Below are positions 36,579 to 46,408 of a stretch of 64,000 nucleotides of DNA, piece by piece (the first letter of the stretch is position 1; each line of letters opens with the position of its first letter). The translations under genes were made by a program, and so were the position numbers. The DNA is taken from contig NZ_CP031415.1 of the NCBI RefSeq assembly GCF_003367315.1, positions 1,796,001 to 1,860,000 on the forward strand. The letters are read 5' to 3'. This stretch comes from Saccharospirillum mangrovi. Lineage in GTDB: Bacteria > Pseudomonadota > Gammaproteobacteria > Pseudomonadales > Natronospirillaceae. The notes below the pieces were generated by a model, which saw nothing but the letters and a program-made list of their open reading frames with translations, made no database searches and had not been told where the DNA came from.

Positions 36579-37130
36579 ATGATGCGTGCAGTAATGATGT
36601 TTATCGCGTTAGTGATGGCCGTTTTAATGGTCGGTTGTGCTGCAACGGATTCTGCCGCTGAGCAACAGAACTTTTCTCAGGCTCAGGCCATTAACGATCC
36701 ATGGGAATTAGATTGTGAAGAAGGTGCTTCGTACTGTTCCTTGTTGAAAGTGCCCACCGATAAGACCTATTACCTGACGATCTACCAAAATCCAGATACG
36801 ACGGAAAACGTTCTGACTTTTCACCGTTTCGCCGACGTCACCTTAGCCAATCATCTGCGCATTACCTTTGGTGATGTGGCCAGCATCGATGTGGCCGATC
36901 TGGCGCAGGAATACGTCGAACACAAACCCAATAATCTGATTTATCTGTTTAGCGAGTCTGACTGGTTGGCTCTGTCTCAGCGTTTCCGAGGCGTCGATGA
37001 AATTCGTCTGGAAATGCAGTATGCCGATACCGGTGAATGGTGGGTGCAAAACATCGAGGCTGCATCATTTGAAGCGGCCTGGAATGAACTGCAGTTCCAT
37101 CAGTTATTCATGGAATCGCAGGCTTTTTAA
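36579..37130 (+). CDS. Small predicted lipoprotein, function unknown
   Basis: Signal sequence with lipobox VLMVGC (Cys20) marks a lipoprotein. The mature 164 residues contain a CEEGASYC pair of cysteines (likely a disulfide) and an acidic beta-rich domain with no family I recognise. Length 183 aa from ATG 36579, which follows GAGGAA; a longer reading from a TTG or GTG upstream has no support. Its stop codon overlaps the stop of the convergent arsN1-like pseudogene. Confidence 0.7.
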   Translation: MMRAVMMFIALVMAVLMVGCAATDSAAEQQNFSQAQAINDPWELDCEEGASYCSLLKVPTDKTYYLTIYQNPDTTENVLTFHRFADVTLANHLRITFGDVASIDVADLAQEYVEHKPNNLIYLFSESDWLALSQRFRGVDEIRLEMQYADTGEWWVQNIEAASFEAAWNELQFHQLFMESQAF

Positions 37131-37640
37131 GGTTTGCCGGTCAAATACTCGACGATAACGACGTCCAGCCATTGTCCGTTTAACTGGCCATGGCGCTCGT
37201 AGACGCCTACCTCCCGGAACCCGACTTTACGCGACAGCGCCCGGCTGGCCGCGTTAAAAGTGAAGATACGAGACAAACACCTTGTGAAAACCGGCGTCAG
37301 TCGCTGCCGCTAACAGGGCGGTTAGCAGTTCGCGGCCAATCCCCTGCCCTTGGGCACTCTTCTTCAGGTAAATCGAGAATTCGGCGATGCCGTCGTAACA
37401 GGGCCGGTCGCGATAGGACGACAAGCGCGCAAAACCGACAACCTGATTATCCAGCGTGGCTACCCACAGCGGATAACGTTCGATAGTCGGTAACCAGGCT
37501 TCAATTTCACTGGGTTCGCGCAGGCGGGTTTCGAAGGTGCCTAAACCGGAGGCGATGCCTTCGTTGTAGATCTCGGTAATAGCCAAAACATCGCCATTCT
37601 GGGCTGGCCGGAAATGACGGATTGCACTGTCTGAGGGCAT
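37127..37640 (-). pseudogene. arsN1: arsN1-like GNAT acetyltransferase broken by one frameshift
   Basis: Residues 1-120 match the PAT/ArsN1 family: IRHFRPAQNGDVLAITEIYN, GTFETRLREPSEIEAWL, and the acetyl-CoA loop AQGQGIGRELL. After AGFHKV the frame runs into a stop, but the next frame continues with SRIFTFNAASRALSRKVGF and REVGVYERHGQLNGQWLDVV, the family's normal C-terminus, to a stop at 37127-37129. Removing one T from the minus-strand TTT (plus AAA at 37275-37277) restores a 170-aa protein. ArsN1 enzymes acetylate arsinothricin, fitting its place directly after acr3 (2-bp gap). It may be a true pseudogene or a sequencing error. Confidence 0.82.
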
Positions 37641-37642
37641 TT

Positions 37643-38664
<1,022 letters not shown>

Positions 38665-38665
<1 letters not shown>

Positions 38666-39408
38666 CAGGAGGACGCCTGTGCCGGTTGATTAACCCGTTG
38701 CATCAGAGCTTCGGCGCTTTCGACACGCTCGGAATAACGATCGAGCAGGAAATCGCCCTGGTCGCGCGTCAGCAGCGTGAACTTCACCAGCTCTTCCATA
38801 ACGTCGACGATGCGGTGGTAATAACTCGACGGTTTCATGCGCCCTGCCTCATCGAACTCTTGCCACACCTTGGGTACCGACGATTGGTTCGGAATCGTCA
38901 CCATGCGCATCCAGCGGCCCAGCACACGCAGTTGATTCACCACGTTGAACGATTGAGAACCGCCGCAGACCTGCATCACCGCCAGTGTTTTTCCCTGAGT
39001 CGGACGAATGGCGCCGAGCGACAACGGAATCCAGTCAATCTGGCTCTTGAACACGCCAGTCATGGCGCCATGGCGTTCCGGCGAACACCAGACTTGACCG
39101 TCCGACCATTGCACCCAGTCGCGCAATTGCTGCACTTTCGGGTGTTCTACTGAGCTTTCATCGGGCAATGGCAGACCCTGTGGGTCAAAAATACGCACCT
39201 GCGCACCCATGCTTTGCAGTAGACGGGCGCTTTCTTCGATAACCAGACGACTGAACGACCGTTCACGCAACGACCCGTACAACAACAGAAAACGCGGCGG
39301 CCGATCGGAGAGCGCCGTTTGAAACCGATTGGCACTGGGGCGCTGAAATTGTTCGGCGTCCAGATTGGGTAAATCAGCCAGGTTTATGGGTTGCTCAGTC
39401 GGACTCAT
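38665..39408 (-). CDS. arsH: Organoarsenical oxidase/FMN reductase ArsH
   Basis: NADPH-dependent FMN flavoprotein that oxidises trivalent methylarsenicals. The flavodoxin-like phosphate loop is [13 protein letters not shown], and [21 protein letters not shown] is the ArsH signature. Length 247 aa is normal. Overlaps arsC by 4 bp. Confidence 0.95.
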
Positions 39409-39872
39409 GGTTTGGCTCCCAGTTGAGTCAAGGCAGCAGGCCAGTCGGCGCGATTCAGCGAATCCAGCTGAGCCAGGGCGTCAACGCGTTGTTCGATCAA
39501 TGCGATGGTGGCGCGGAAAGCGTCGGCTTTCTCGGCGTCTGTTCCTTCCTGTTTGGACGGATCTTCTAGGCCCCAGTGCACTTTCAGTGCGCGACCAAAC
39601 CAGACCGGGCAACTTTCGCCGGCGGCGCTGTCGCACACGGTGATCACCAGATCCGGCGCGAAATCCTCGAAATCATCCCAGGATTGGCTGCGCAGTTGAT
39701 CCGTCGGATAACCCGCTTCGGCCAGATAGCGCAGCGTTAATGGGTGGACTTCGCCAGCTGGTTGACTGCCAGCGCTGCGCGCTTCGATGCACCCGCCCGC
39801 CCTCGCCTGGCTGATGGCTTCGCACAAAATGCTGCGACAGCGGTTGTGGGTGCAGATAAAGAGAATTTTCAT
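39405..39872 (-). CDS. arsC: Arsenate reductase, LMW-phosphatase type (thioredoxin-linked class)
   Basis: Reduces arsenate to arsenite. The phosphatase P-loop CX5R is CTHNRCR (Cys7-Arg13), and a Cys pair lies in [14 protein letters not shown], as in the thioredoxin-coupled ArsC family. The DPSK-like element is LEDPSKQEG. Length 155 aa. Coupled to arsR and arsH by 4-bp overlaps. Confidence 0.94.
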   Translation of the reverse strand: MKILFICTHNRCRSILCEAISQARAGGCIEARSAGSQPAGEVHPLTLRYLAEAGYPTDQLRSQSWDDFEDFAPDLVITVCDSAAGESCPVWFGRALKVHWGLEDPSKQEGTDAEKADAFRATIALIEQRVDALAQLDSLNRADWPAALTQLGAKP

Positions 39873-40213
39873 GCGGGTTCACTCGGTTGCAGCGGTTCTG
39901 GGCAGCAATCTACGGATTGATCGGCAATTGGCAGGTAGTCGGCGTTGTGGTCGGCTGTCAGCGTCAATATCGATTTAGCCCAGTCCGGCAGCGCCGGATT
40001 GATTCGGTAATAGACCCATTTTCCACGCCGCTCATCGGCAACCAGTCCGCTTTTGCGCAGCTCGGCCAGATGGCGTGACACCTTGGGCTGGCTCAATGCC
40101 AGCGCATCCTGGATGTCACAGACACACAGCTCGCCCGCCTGACTGATCAGCAACAGGGCTTTCAGGCGAGTGTCGTCGGCGAGGGATTTAAAAAACGGTA
40201 CTGGTGTTTCCAT
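39869..40213 (-). CDS. arsR: Arsenical resistance repressor ArsR
   Basis: ArsR/SmtB winged-helix repressor with the As(III)-binding pair in ELCVCDI (Cys30, Cys32) and recognition helix LSQPKVSRHLAELRKSGL. A further CC pair near the C-terminus (SVDCCPEP) may contribute a third thiolate. Length 114 aa from ATG 40213, preceded by GGAG; a GTG six codons upstream is rejected. First gene of the operon, behind its own operator-promoter. Confidence 0.94.
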   Translation of the reverse strand: METPVPFFKSLADDTRLKALLLISQAGELCVCDIQDALALSQPKVSRHLAELRKSGLVADERRGKWVYYRINPALPDWAKSILTLTADHNADYLPIADQSVDCCPEPLQPSEPA

Positions 40214-40240
40214 CGTTCGGCTCCGCGTCACATGCGGATA

Positions 40241-40268
40241 ACCATATATATGGAATTTCGTATGTCAA
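40241..40268 (-). promoter_or_regulatory. arsR promoter with overlapping palindromic operator
   Basis: On the minus strand TTGACA (40268-40263) and TATGGT (40246-40241) are 16 bp apart. The perfect palindrome CCATATATATGG (40242-40253) overlaps the -10, the expected place for ArsR to block polymerase. Confidence 0.7.
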
Positions 40269-40273
40269 TGCTT

Positions 40274-41059
40274 TTAAGCGCCGGACGTTGGGTTCTGTTT
40301 CAGTGCCCGACCCAACGCCTGGAAATAATCGGCGAAGGCCTGGTTGCAGCGTTGGCGCTCTGCCCCGCCTGGGTAAAGCCCTGCCCTGGCTTCGGCCGAT
40401 GAACGACTGCCCTGCACCAGAAAGCGATTCTTGATGGTCGCGTCTTCAACAAACGCTTCGAATGCCCGGGCGCAGAGTTCTTCCGGTTGGCTGTAATAGA
40501 GCTGATGTCGTTCTCTGTCCGCTTGGGTGGAGGCTCGAAATAAAGCGCTGGGTTGCTGGCCGCTGTCGTCCAGCATGACGGCCTGATAGCAGCGAAACAG
40601 ACGTTCGTTGAGCGCGTGCGGCTGCGGCGGCCGGCTGTCCAGCCAGGCGCGGGAACCCATCTGGCTTGGTGGCGGATCGATAAAGGCCTTGTCGGCAATG
40701 TAGTGATCGAAGGCATGAAACCATTCATGTGCGATGCTGCCCGGCCCGGCGTTTTTGGCCAGCGCAAAGGCTCGACTGGCCGGCTGATAATGCGCCACCA
40801 CGCCCAACTGCCCGCCCAGGCCGTACTCTAACGACAGCGTGCCGCGCAGGCCGATCAGGGTTTCATTGCCGCCGAGAATCAGCATCAGGTCGCACAGAGC
40901 ATCGTAAAAGGCGCTGGCCGCGCGGTCGCGTTCGTCCGTTGTCACCCAGCGGCCGAGCCGCACCGAGCGAAAATCGAAACGCCGGCGCACCTCGGCAAAG
41001 CCCACTGCCTGGCCCTGACGATGATCCGGACCGTTACGTTTCCAGCCTGTTTGACTCAT
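40274..41059 (-). CDS. Zinc-metallopeptidase-like protein (HExxH; LPD1/CLCA_X-like)
   Basis: A 261-aa protein with HEWFHAFDHY (His111, Glu112, His115) and a downstream ELCARAFEAFVED whose Glu may be the third zinc ligand. This HExxHAxD plus E-x-x-ARAFE layout is like the LPD1 domain found in phage polyvalent proteins and the CLCA_X group. No signal peptide, so cytoplasmic. It is divergent from imuA with the LexA box 75 bp from its start, so it may also be SOS-controlled. Family naming is tentative; the metal motif is clear. Confidence 0.65.
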   Translation of the reverse strand: MSQTGWKRNGPDHRQGQAVGFAEVRRRFDFRSVRLGRWVTTDERDRAASAFYDALCDLMLILGGNETLIGLRGTLSLEYGLGGQLGVVAHYQPASRAFALAKNAGPGSIAHEWFHAFDHYIADKAFIDPPPSQMGSRAWLDSRPPQPHALNERLFRCYQAVMLDDSGQQPSALFRASTQADRERHQLYYSQPEELCARAFEAFVEDATIKNRFLVQGSRSSAEARAGLYPGGAERQRCNQAFADYFQALGRALKQNPTSGA

Positions 41060-41131
41060 GCAAAAACCAGCTCCAAAACCCCGTTACAAATTCTGACGTG
41101 TGCCAACTGGCAAAGTAAAACGCCGACATTA

Positions 41132-41151
41132 TACTGTATTTATATACAGTA
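41132..41151. promoter_or_regulatory. LexA (SOS) box
   Basis: TACTGTATTTATATACAGTA is a near-perfect match to the gammaproteobacterial LexA operator (core CTGT-N8-ACAG, 41134-41149). It lies 15 bp before imuA and 73 bp before the divergent metallopeptidase gene. Confidence 0.95.
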
Positions 41152-41165
41152 ATTTGTGCCGTTTT

Positions 41166-41816
41166 ATGTCGTTACTGACCACTCTGACCGAACGCGGTGA
41201 CCTCTGGTCCGGCCAGCACTGGCGGCAGACGCAGATCCCGACGCTGCCAACCGGCCAAGCCGCTCTGGATGCAATTTTACCCGGCGGCGGCTGGCCGTCA
41301 GCGGCGGTGACCGAGCTCTTCTATCCGGCATCCGGACAGGGCGAGTTGCGCGTTTTGTTGCCCGCCTTGGCGCAACTGAGCCAGAGCGACAGCCGTTGGC
41401 AAATCTGGTGCAACGCGCCTTTTCGTCCACATGGCTCGGCGTTGGCGCATTGGGGACTGCGGCTCGATCGCTTATTGCTGTGCCAGACGTCCAGCGAAGC
41501 CGAGCTGTGCTGGACACTGGAGCAAAGCCTCAGTACCGGCGGCAGTCATGCCGTGGTGGCTTGGGTCGATGTACTCGACTCGCGGCGTTTGCGTCGCTTG
41601 CAACTGGCGGCCGAGAAAAGCGATGTGCCGCTGTTTCTGTTGCGGCCGACTGCGCGCCAACATCAGGCCTCCATGGCGGCGCTGCGCCTGGCGATTGAGC
41701 CGGATCAGGCCGAGCAGGTGCGTTGTCGGGTATTAAAACGGCGCGGCGGCTGGCCCGGCGCCGAGGCGCGACTCAGTTTGCCGCTCAATCGGGCGCGGCC
41801 AGGCTCATCCTTATGA
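41166..41816 (+). CDS. imuA: ImuA, mutasome accessory protein
   Basis: RecA/SulA-related accessory protein of the ImuA-ImuB-DnaE2 translesion mutasome. The start region MSLLTTLTERGDLWSGQHW and TLPTGQAALDAILPGGGWPSAAVTEL match the family; the C-terminus KRRGGWPGAEARLSLPL is also typical. Length 216 aa from ATG 41166, which lies 15 bp after the LexA box; a start further upstream would run through the operator. Overlaps imuB by ATGA. Confidence 0.92.
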   Translation: MSLLTTLTERGDLWSGQHWRQTQIPTLPTGQAALDAILPGGGWPSAAVTELFYPASGQGELRVLLPALAQLSQSDSRWQIWCNAPFRPHGSALAHWGLRLDRLLLCQTSSEAELCWTLEQSLSTGGSHAVVAWVDVLDSRRLRRLQLAAEKSDVPLFLLRPTARQHQASMAALRLAIEPDQAEQVRCRVLKRRGGWPGAEARLSLPLNRARPGSSL

Positions 41817-43240
41817 CAGAAACCACGCCGCTTTGGCTCTATCTGCATTTTCCGCTGCTGGCACTGGAAGCCCGCTTTGGCGAGGCAGCCCAGACGCAAG
41901 CCGCCTTTCTGACCGATACCGACGGCCGCAGCGTGCGCCAGTGTAACGCCGTCGCTCAGGCACAAGGCGTGCAACCGGGCATGACGTTGCGTACCGCCTA
42001 TTGTCTGGTTGAAACAGTGCTACAAGCGCCATACGACGCCACGCTGGAAAGCCAGCAACTGCGCCGTTTGGCGGTGTTGTGCTATCGCCACTGCGCAGAT
42101 ATTCGGCTGTGCCCGCCGCTCGGGCTGTGTCTGGAAATCGGTTCCATGCTGCGCTGGCACGGCAGCCCGCAGGTGTTGCTCGATGCGCTGGAGGCGGCGT
42201 TGCAGCGCAGCGGCCATCGTTATCAGTTATCACTCGGCCACACCCCGTTGAGCGCCCGGTTGCTGGCCGAAACGCAGCGAAACTGGCGTGAGCTGGATCG
42301 CGACGGTGAACGTGACCGTTTGGCGGCGTTGCCGGTCGAGCGTCTGGCGTTGCCGCTGGAACCGCGCGATGTCCAGGCGCTGGCCGCCATGGGTTTGAAA
42401 AATCTGGCACAACTGCGCCGTGCGCCGCGCTCGGAACTGGGCTATCGCTTTGGTGTGGCTTTGATCAACCACCTGAACGCGCTGGAACAGCCACGAGTGC
42501 TGGGCGAGCGCTTTGTGCTACCGCCCCGTTTCAATGAGCGCCTGGAACTGTGGCACGAGGTCGACTCGGCCGAAGCGCTGATCTTCCCGATCAAACGCCT
42601 GCTGCACGCTTTGGAAGCCTATCTGGCCGCGTGTCAGCTGAGCACCAGCGAGTTGCAGTTGGAGCTGGAACATCGAGAAGCACCGCCGACCCGCGTTCCA
42701 GTTCGGTTGACCAGCGCTGCCGTCGGGCAGGACGCCTGGCAACTGCTGGTCGCGTTGGCGTTGGAGCGTCTGACGTTACCCGAAGCCGTGTTGGCAATTC
42801 GACTGCGCGCCGAGGCGCTGATCGAATACGGCGGTACCGAGGGCGATTTATTGGGCGACACCCGGCCACAGGCCGATGCCCAGCGGTTGCTGTCGCTGCT
42901 GACCTCCAAGCTGGGCGCGACGGCCATTCAGCAACCCAGCGCCGGTGCCGATTGGCGACCACTGCATGCTAGCCCTTTGCTCAATCCTGGCGATTTACCG
43001 CCGGCCGCGCCGATATTCCCGCGTGCTCAGCCGGCCTTGCTGTTGCCGCAGCCTAAAGCAGTCGAGCGCGACGATTACCAACTGCTCAGCGGCCCGGAGC
43101 GCATCGCCCTGCCCGCCTGGGTGCAAGCAGACGGCTTCCAGCGCGATTATTACCGCGCCTGGCATTTACCCAGCCGCAGTTGCCACTGGATCAGCCGTGA
43201 CCACCAGGGCCGTTGGCACTGCGAGGGGGTGTTCGCATGA
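41813..43240 (+). CDS. imuB: ImuB, Y-family polymerase-like protein
   Basis: Catalytically inactive Y-family homologue that links DnaE2 to the beta clamp. It starts LWLYLHFPLLALEARFG, where active Y-polymerases have an acidic metal site. NAVAQAQGVQPGMTLRTA is the conserved palm region. The last 40 residues (FQRDYYRAWHLPSRSCHWI, with HCEGVFA) are typical of ImuB. Length 475 aa. Overlaps dnaE2 by ATGA. Confidence 0.93.
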   Translation: MTETTPLWLYLHFPLLALEARFGEAAQTQAAFLTDTDGRSVRQCNAVAQAQGVQPGMTLRTAYCLVETVLQAPYDATLESQQLRRLAVLCYRHCADIRLCPPLGLCLEIGSMLRWHGSPQVLLDALEAALQRSGHRYQLSLGHTPLSARLLAETQRNWRELDRDGERDRLAALPVERLALPLEPRDVQALAAMGLKNLAQLRRAPRSELGYRFGVALINHLNALEQPRVLGERFVLPPRFNERLELWHEVDSAEALIFPIKRLLHALEAYLAACQLSTSELQLELEHREAPPTRVPVRLTSAAVGQDAWQLLVALALERLTLPEAVLAIRLRAEALIEYGGTEGDLLGDTRPQADAQRLLSLLTSKLGATAIQQPSAGADWRPLHASPLLNPGDLPPAAPIFPRAQPALLLPQPKAVERDDYQLLSGPERIALPAWVQADGFQRDYYRAWHLPSRSCHWISRDHQGRWHCEGVFA

Positions 43241-46200
43241 GTGCGCCTTTCGATTACGCCGAACTGCACTGCCTGACCAACCACAGCTTCCTGCGCGGCG
43301 CCTCGCATCCAGACGAACTGGTGTTACGCGCCGCCGAGCTGGGTTACCGCGCACTGGCGATTACCGATGAATGCTCAGTCGCCGGCGTGGTCAAAGCCTG
43401 GCGACCGATCAAAGACAAGCGGGTGTCGCTGCAACTGATCATCGGCAGCGAATTCCGCTTCGACGACCAGCTTTTGGTACTGCTGGCAACCAACCGGGCT
43501 GGCTACGCTCAGTTGTGCCAACTGATCACTCGGGCGAGACGGCGCAGTGACAAAGGTGATTACCGCATCCAGCGGGCTGACTTCGAACAGCAACTCGATG
43601 ATTGCCTTTGCCTGTGGCAGCCCAGTGGGCATCCGGACGACCTGAAACGTCTACACGGTTTCCAAAAAGACTTTCCCGACCGCTGCTGGGTACTGGTTGA
43701 AAACCTGCTCGACGAAGGTGCTTTCAAGCGCGCCGAGCGCGCCTGTAATCTGGCAAGCCAGGCCGGTATTCCGGCCGTTTGTGCCAATGCGGTATTGATG
43801 CATCGGCCCGAACGCAAGGAACTGCAAGACGCCCTTACCGCTATTCGTCATCGTCAGTCGCTGGACCAGATCTGGCCGGAACTGAAACCCAACGCCGAAA
43901 ACCATCTGCGCTCTTTCAATAAGCTGCGCTCGCTTTACCCGGCCGACTTGCTGGCACAGACGATGGTTATTGCCGATCGTTGCCGTTTCGATCTGAGTGA
44001 GTTGAGTTACAGCTACCCCAGCGATCTGGTGCCGGGCCAGTTCAGCGCGCCGGAATATCTGCGTCTGCTGGTGCGCCAGGGCGCCAGACGACGGCATCCG
44101 CAAGGCACCACCGAAGCGTTTGAGCGTCAGCTCGATACCGAATTGGCACTGATCCGGGAGAAAGGTTACGAGCACTATTTTCTCACCGTCTACGACATCG
44201 TTCGTTTTGCCCGCTCTCAGGGTATTTTGTGCCAGGGGCGTGGTTCGGCGGCCAATTCGGCGGTCTGTTATTGCCTGGGCATCACCGAGGTCGATCCGGT
44301 GGCCGGCAAGCTGGTGTTCGAGCGTTTTATCTCCAGCGGCCGGCACGAGCCGCCAGACATCGATGTCGACTTCGAACACGAACGCCGCGAGGAAGTCATT
44401 CAGTACCTGTATCGCCGCTACGGCCGCAAACGCGCCGCGCTGGCCGCGACTGTGATCAGCTACCGGCCCAAAAGCGCGGTGCGCGACGTCGGCCGGGCGC
44501 TGGGGCTGGATCTGGCGCAACTGGAACGACGCCTTGCCAACTACGGCTGGCGCTATCGCTCTAAGAATTGGATCGACGAATTAGTGCAGGACACCGGCCT
44601 GGGCCTGTCGGCGCAGCAGATTGCAGTGTTTAAACGATTGCTGGCCGCAATTCTTGGGTTTCCGCGCCATCTGTCGCAGCACGTCGGTGGTTTTGTGCTG
44701 ACCGATCAGCGCATTGCTGACTATGTGCCCATCGAAAACGCCACCATGGCCGACCGCACCGTTATCCAATGGGACAAAGACGATCTCGAAGCCGTCGGCC
44801 TGATGAAAGTCGATGTGCTGGCGCTAGGCATGTTGACGGCCGTACGCAAGACGCTGGATCTGATTCGCCAGCACCAGGGCGAAGCCATTCGCTTGCAGAA
44901 CATCAACCGCAACGACGCCGACGTCTACGCCATGATTCAACGCGCCGACACCATTGGTGTGTTCCAGATTGAATCGCGCGCTCAGATGAGCATGTTGCCG
45001 CGGCTGAAACCGAAGCAGTTCTACGACCTCGTAGTTCAGGTCGCCATCGTCCGGCCGGGGCCGATTCACGGCGACATGGTGCATCCCTACCTGCGCCGAC
45101 GGCTCGGCCAGGAGAAAGTGGATTATCCCAATGCGGCACTGGAAGACATCCTCAAGCGCACCCTGGGCATTCCTATTTTCCAGGAGCAGGTTATCTCCCT
45201 CGCGCAAAAGGCAGCGAACTTCACCGCCGACGAAGCCAACACCCTGAGGTCTTCCATGGCGAGCTGGAAAAAAACCGGACATATCAGTGACTTACGCGGC
45301 AAACTTCAAGCGAATATGCGCGCCAACGGCTACAGCGAAGAGTTCATTCAGCGCATCAACCGGCAGATTGAAGGTTTCGGCGAATACGGTTTTCCCGAGT
45401 CGCATGCCACCGGCTTCGCGATGATTGCTTACGTCTCCGCCTGGCTGAAGCATTACCACCCGGCGGCCTTTTGTTGCGCGCTGCTGAACAGCCTGCCGAT
45501 GGGCTTTTATTCGGCGTCGCAACTGGTGCAGGACGTGCGTCGGCACGGCGTTGAAGTGCGGCCGGTCGACATCAACGCCAGCGACTGGGATTCAACGTTG
45601 GAACCTGCCAATGAAGGCTGGGCAATCCGGCTGGGGTTGCGCCGGGTGAAACGACTCAGCGACAACGCCGCTCTGGCGCTTGTGGCGCAACGGCCCGAGG
45701 GCGGCTACCGGCATTTGCGGCAACTGGAAGGTGTTCCCGGCCTGACCCGGCGTGATCTGGATGCACTGGCCGCCGCCGACGCCTTTCACAGCCTGGTGGA
45801 ACACCGCCATCAGGCGCGTTGGGAAAGTGCCGCTTTGAATCTGCAAGCGCCGTTGTTGAAAGACGCCTTCGACACCCGTACCGAAGCCGATTCCTACACC
45901 CTGCCCGCGCCCGATGCGCTGGATAACCTGGCCGAGGATTATCACAGCCAGGGTCTGACACTGGGACCGCACCCGGTACGACTGCTGCGCGAACGCGGCC
46001 AGTTACCCGTCAGTTGCCCGGCCGACCAGTTACTGGTGCTGGCCGAAGCCGAACAGGCGCGGCTACAGCGGCTGGCCGAGCAACACGGCTTGCCGTTGCC
46101 GGATCATGTCCGTTTGCCAGTGCAGGTGCTGGGCCTGGTCACCAACCGGCAAATGCCCAAGACATCAACCCGCATTACCTTTGTGACGCTGGAAGACGAC

Positions 46201-46398
46201 ACCGGCAACATCAACGTCATTGTGCGGCTGTCGTTGGCGCAGTCGTCACTGAAAGTGCTGACCACGCGCAGTCTGATCCGCGTCAGCGGCACGCTGGAGA
46301 AAGCCTTCGATAACGACGTGATTCATGTGCTGGCCGACCGGCTGGAGGCGCTCGACGCCGAGGTCGAACTGCGCATTCGCTCGCGCGACTACCATTGA
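43237..46398 (+). CDS. dnaE2: Error-prone DNA polymerase DnaE2 (ImuC)
   Basis: C-family polymerase alpha subunit used for damage-induced mutagenesis. The PHP domain (residues about 7-200, YAELHCLTNHSFLRGASHPDE) is followed by the polymerase core with GRGSAANSAVCYCLGIT and DIDVDFEHERREEV, which carry catalytic Asp residues. A C-terminal OB domain (TRITFVTLEDDTGNINVIV) is present. Length 1053 aa is normal for DnaE2 and shorter than DnaE1. Damage-inducible through the LexA box before imuA. Confidence 0.96.
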   Translation: MSAPFDYAELHCLTNHSFLRGASHPDELVLRAAELGYRALAITDECSVAGVVKAWRPIKDKRVSLQLIIGSEFRFDDQLLVLLATNRAGYAQLCQLITRARRRSDKGDYRIQRADFEQQLDDCLCLWQPSGHPDDLKRLHGFQKDFPDRCWVLVENLLDEGAFKRAERACNLASQAGIPAVCANAVLMHRPERKELQDALTAIRHRQSLDQIWPELKPNAENHLRSFNKLRSLYPADLLAQTMVIADRCRFDLSELSYSYPSDLVPGQFSAPEYLRLLVRQGARRRHPQGTTEAFERQLDTELALIREKGYEHYFLTVYDIVRFARSQGILCQGRGSAANSAVCYCLGITEVDPVAGKLVFERFISSGRHEPPDIDVDFEHERREEVIQYLYRRYGRKRAALAATVISYRPKSAVRDVGRALGLDLAQLERRLANYGWRYRSKNWIDELVQDTGLGLSAQQIAVFKRLLAAILGFPRHLSQHVGGFVLTDQRIADYVPIENATMADRTVIQWDKDDLEAVGLMKVDVLALGMLTAVRKTLDLIRQHQGEAIRLQNINRNDADVYAMIQRADTIGVFQIESRAQMSMLPRLKPKQFYDLVVQVAIVRPGPIHGDMVHPYLRRRLGQEKVDYPNAALEDILKRTLGIPIFQEQVISLAQKAANFTADEANTLRSSMASWKKTGHISDLRGKLQANMRANGYSEEFIQRINRQIEGFGEYGFPESHATGFAMIAYVSAWLKHYHPAAFCCALLNSLPMGFYSASQLVQDVRRHGVEVRPVDINASDWDSTLEPANEGWAIRLGLRRVKRLSDNAALALVAQRPEGGYRHLRQLEGVPGLTRRDLDALAAADAFHSLVEHRHQARWESAALNLQAPLLKDAFDTRTEADSYTLPAPDALDNLAEDYHSQGLTLGPHPVRLLRERGQLPVSCPADQLLVLAEAEQARLQRLAEQHGLPLPDHVRLPVQVLGLVTNRQMPKTSTRITFVTLEDDTGNINVIVRLSLAQSSLKVLTTRSLIRVSGTLEKAFDNDVIHVLADRLEALDAEVELRIRSRDYH

Positions 46399-46408
46399 AC
46401 AAAAAGAA

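Noticed and set aside
37190-37486. A plus-strand open frame over the broken acetyltransferase
   Set aside because: It is a shadow of the arsN1-like pseudogene; the minus strand carries family motifs in two frames.
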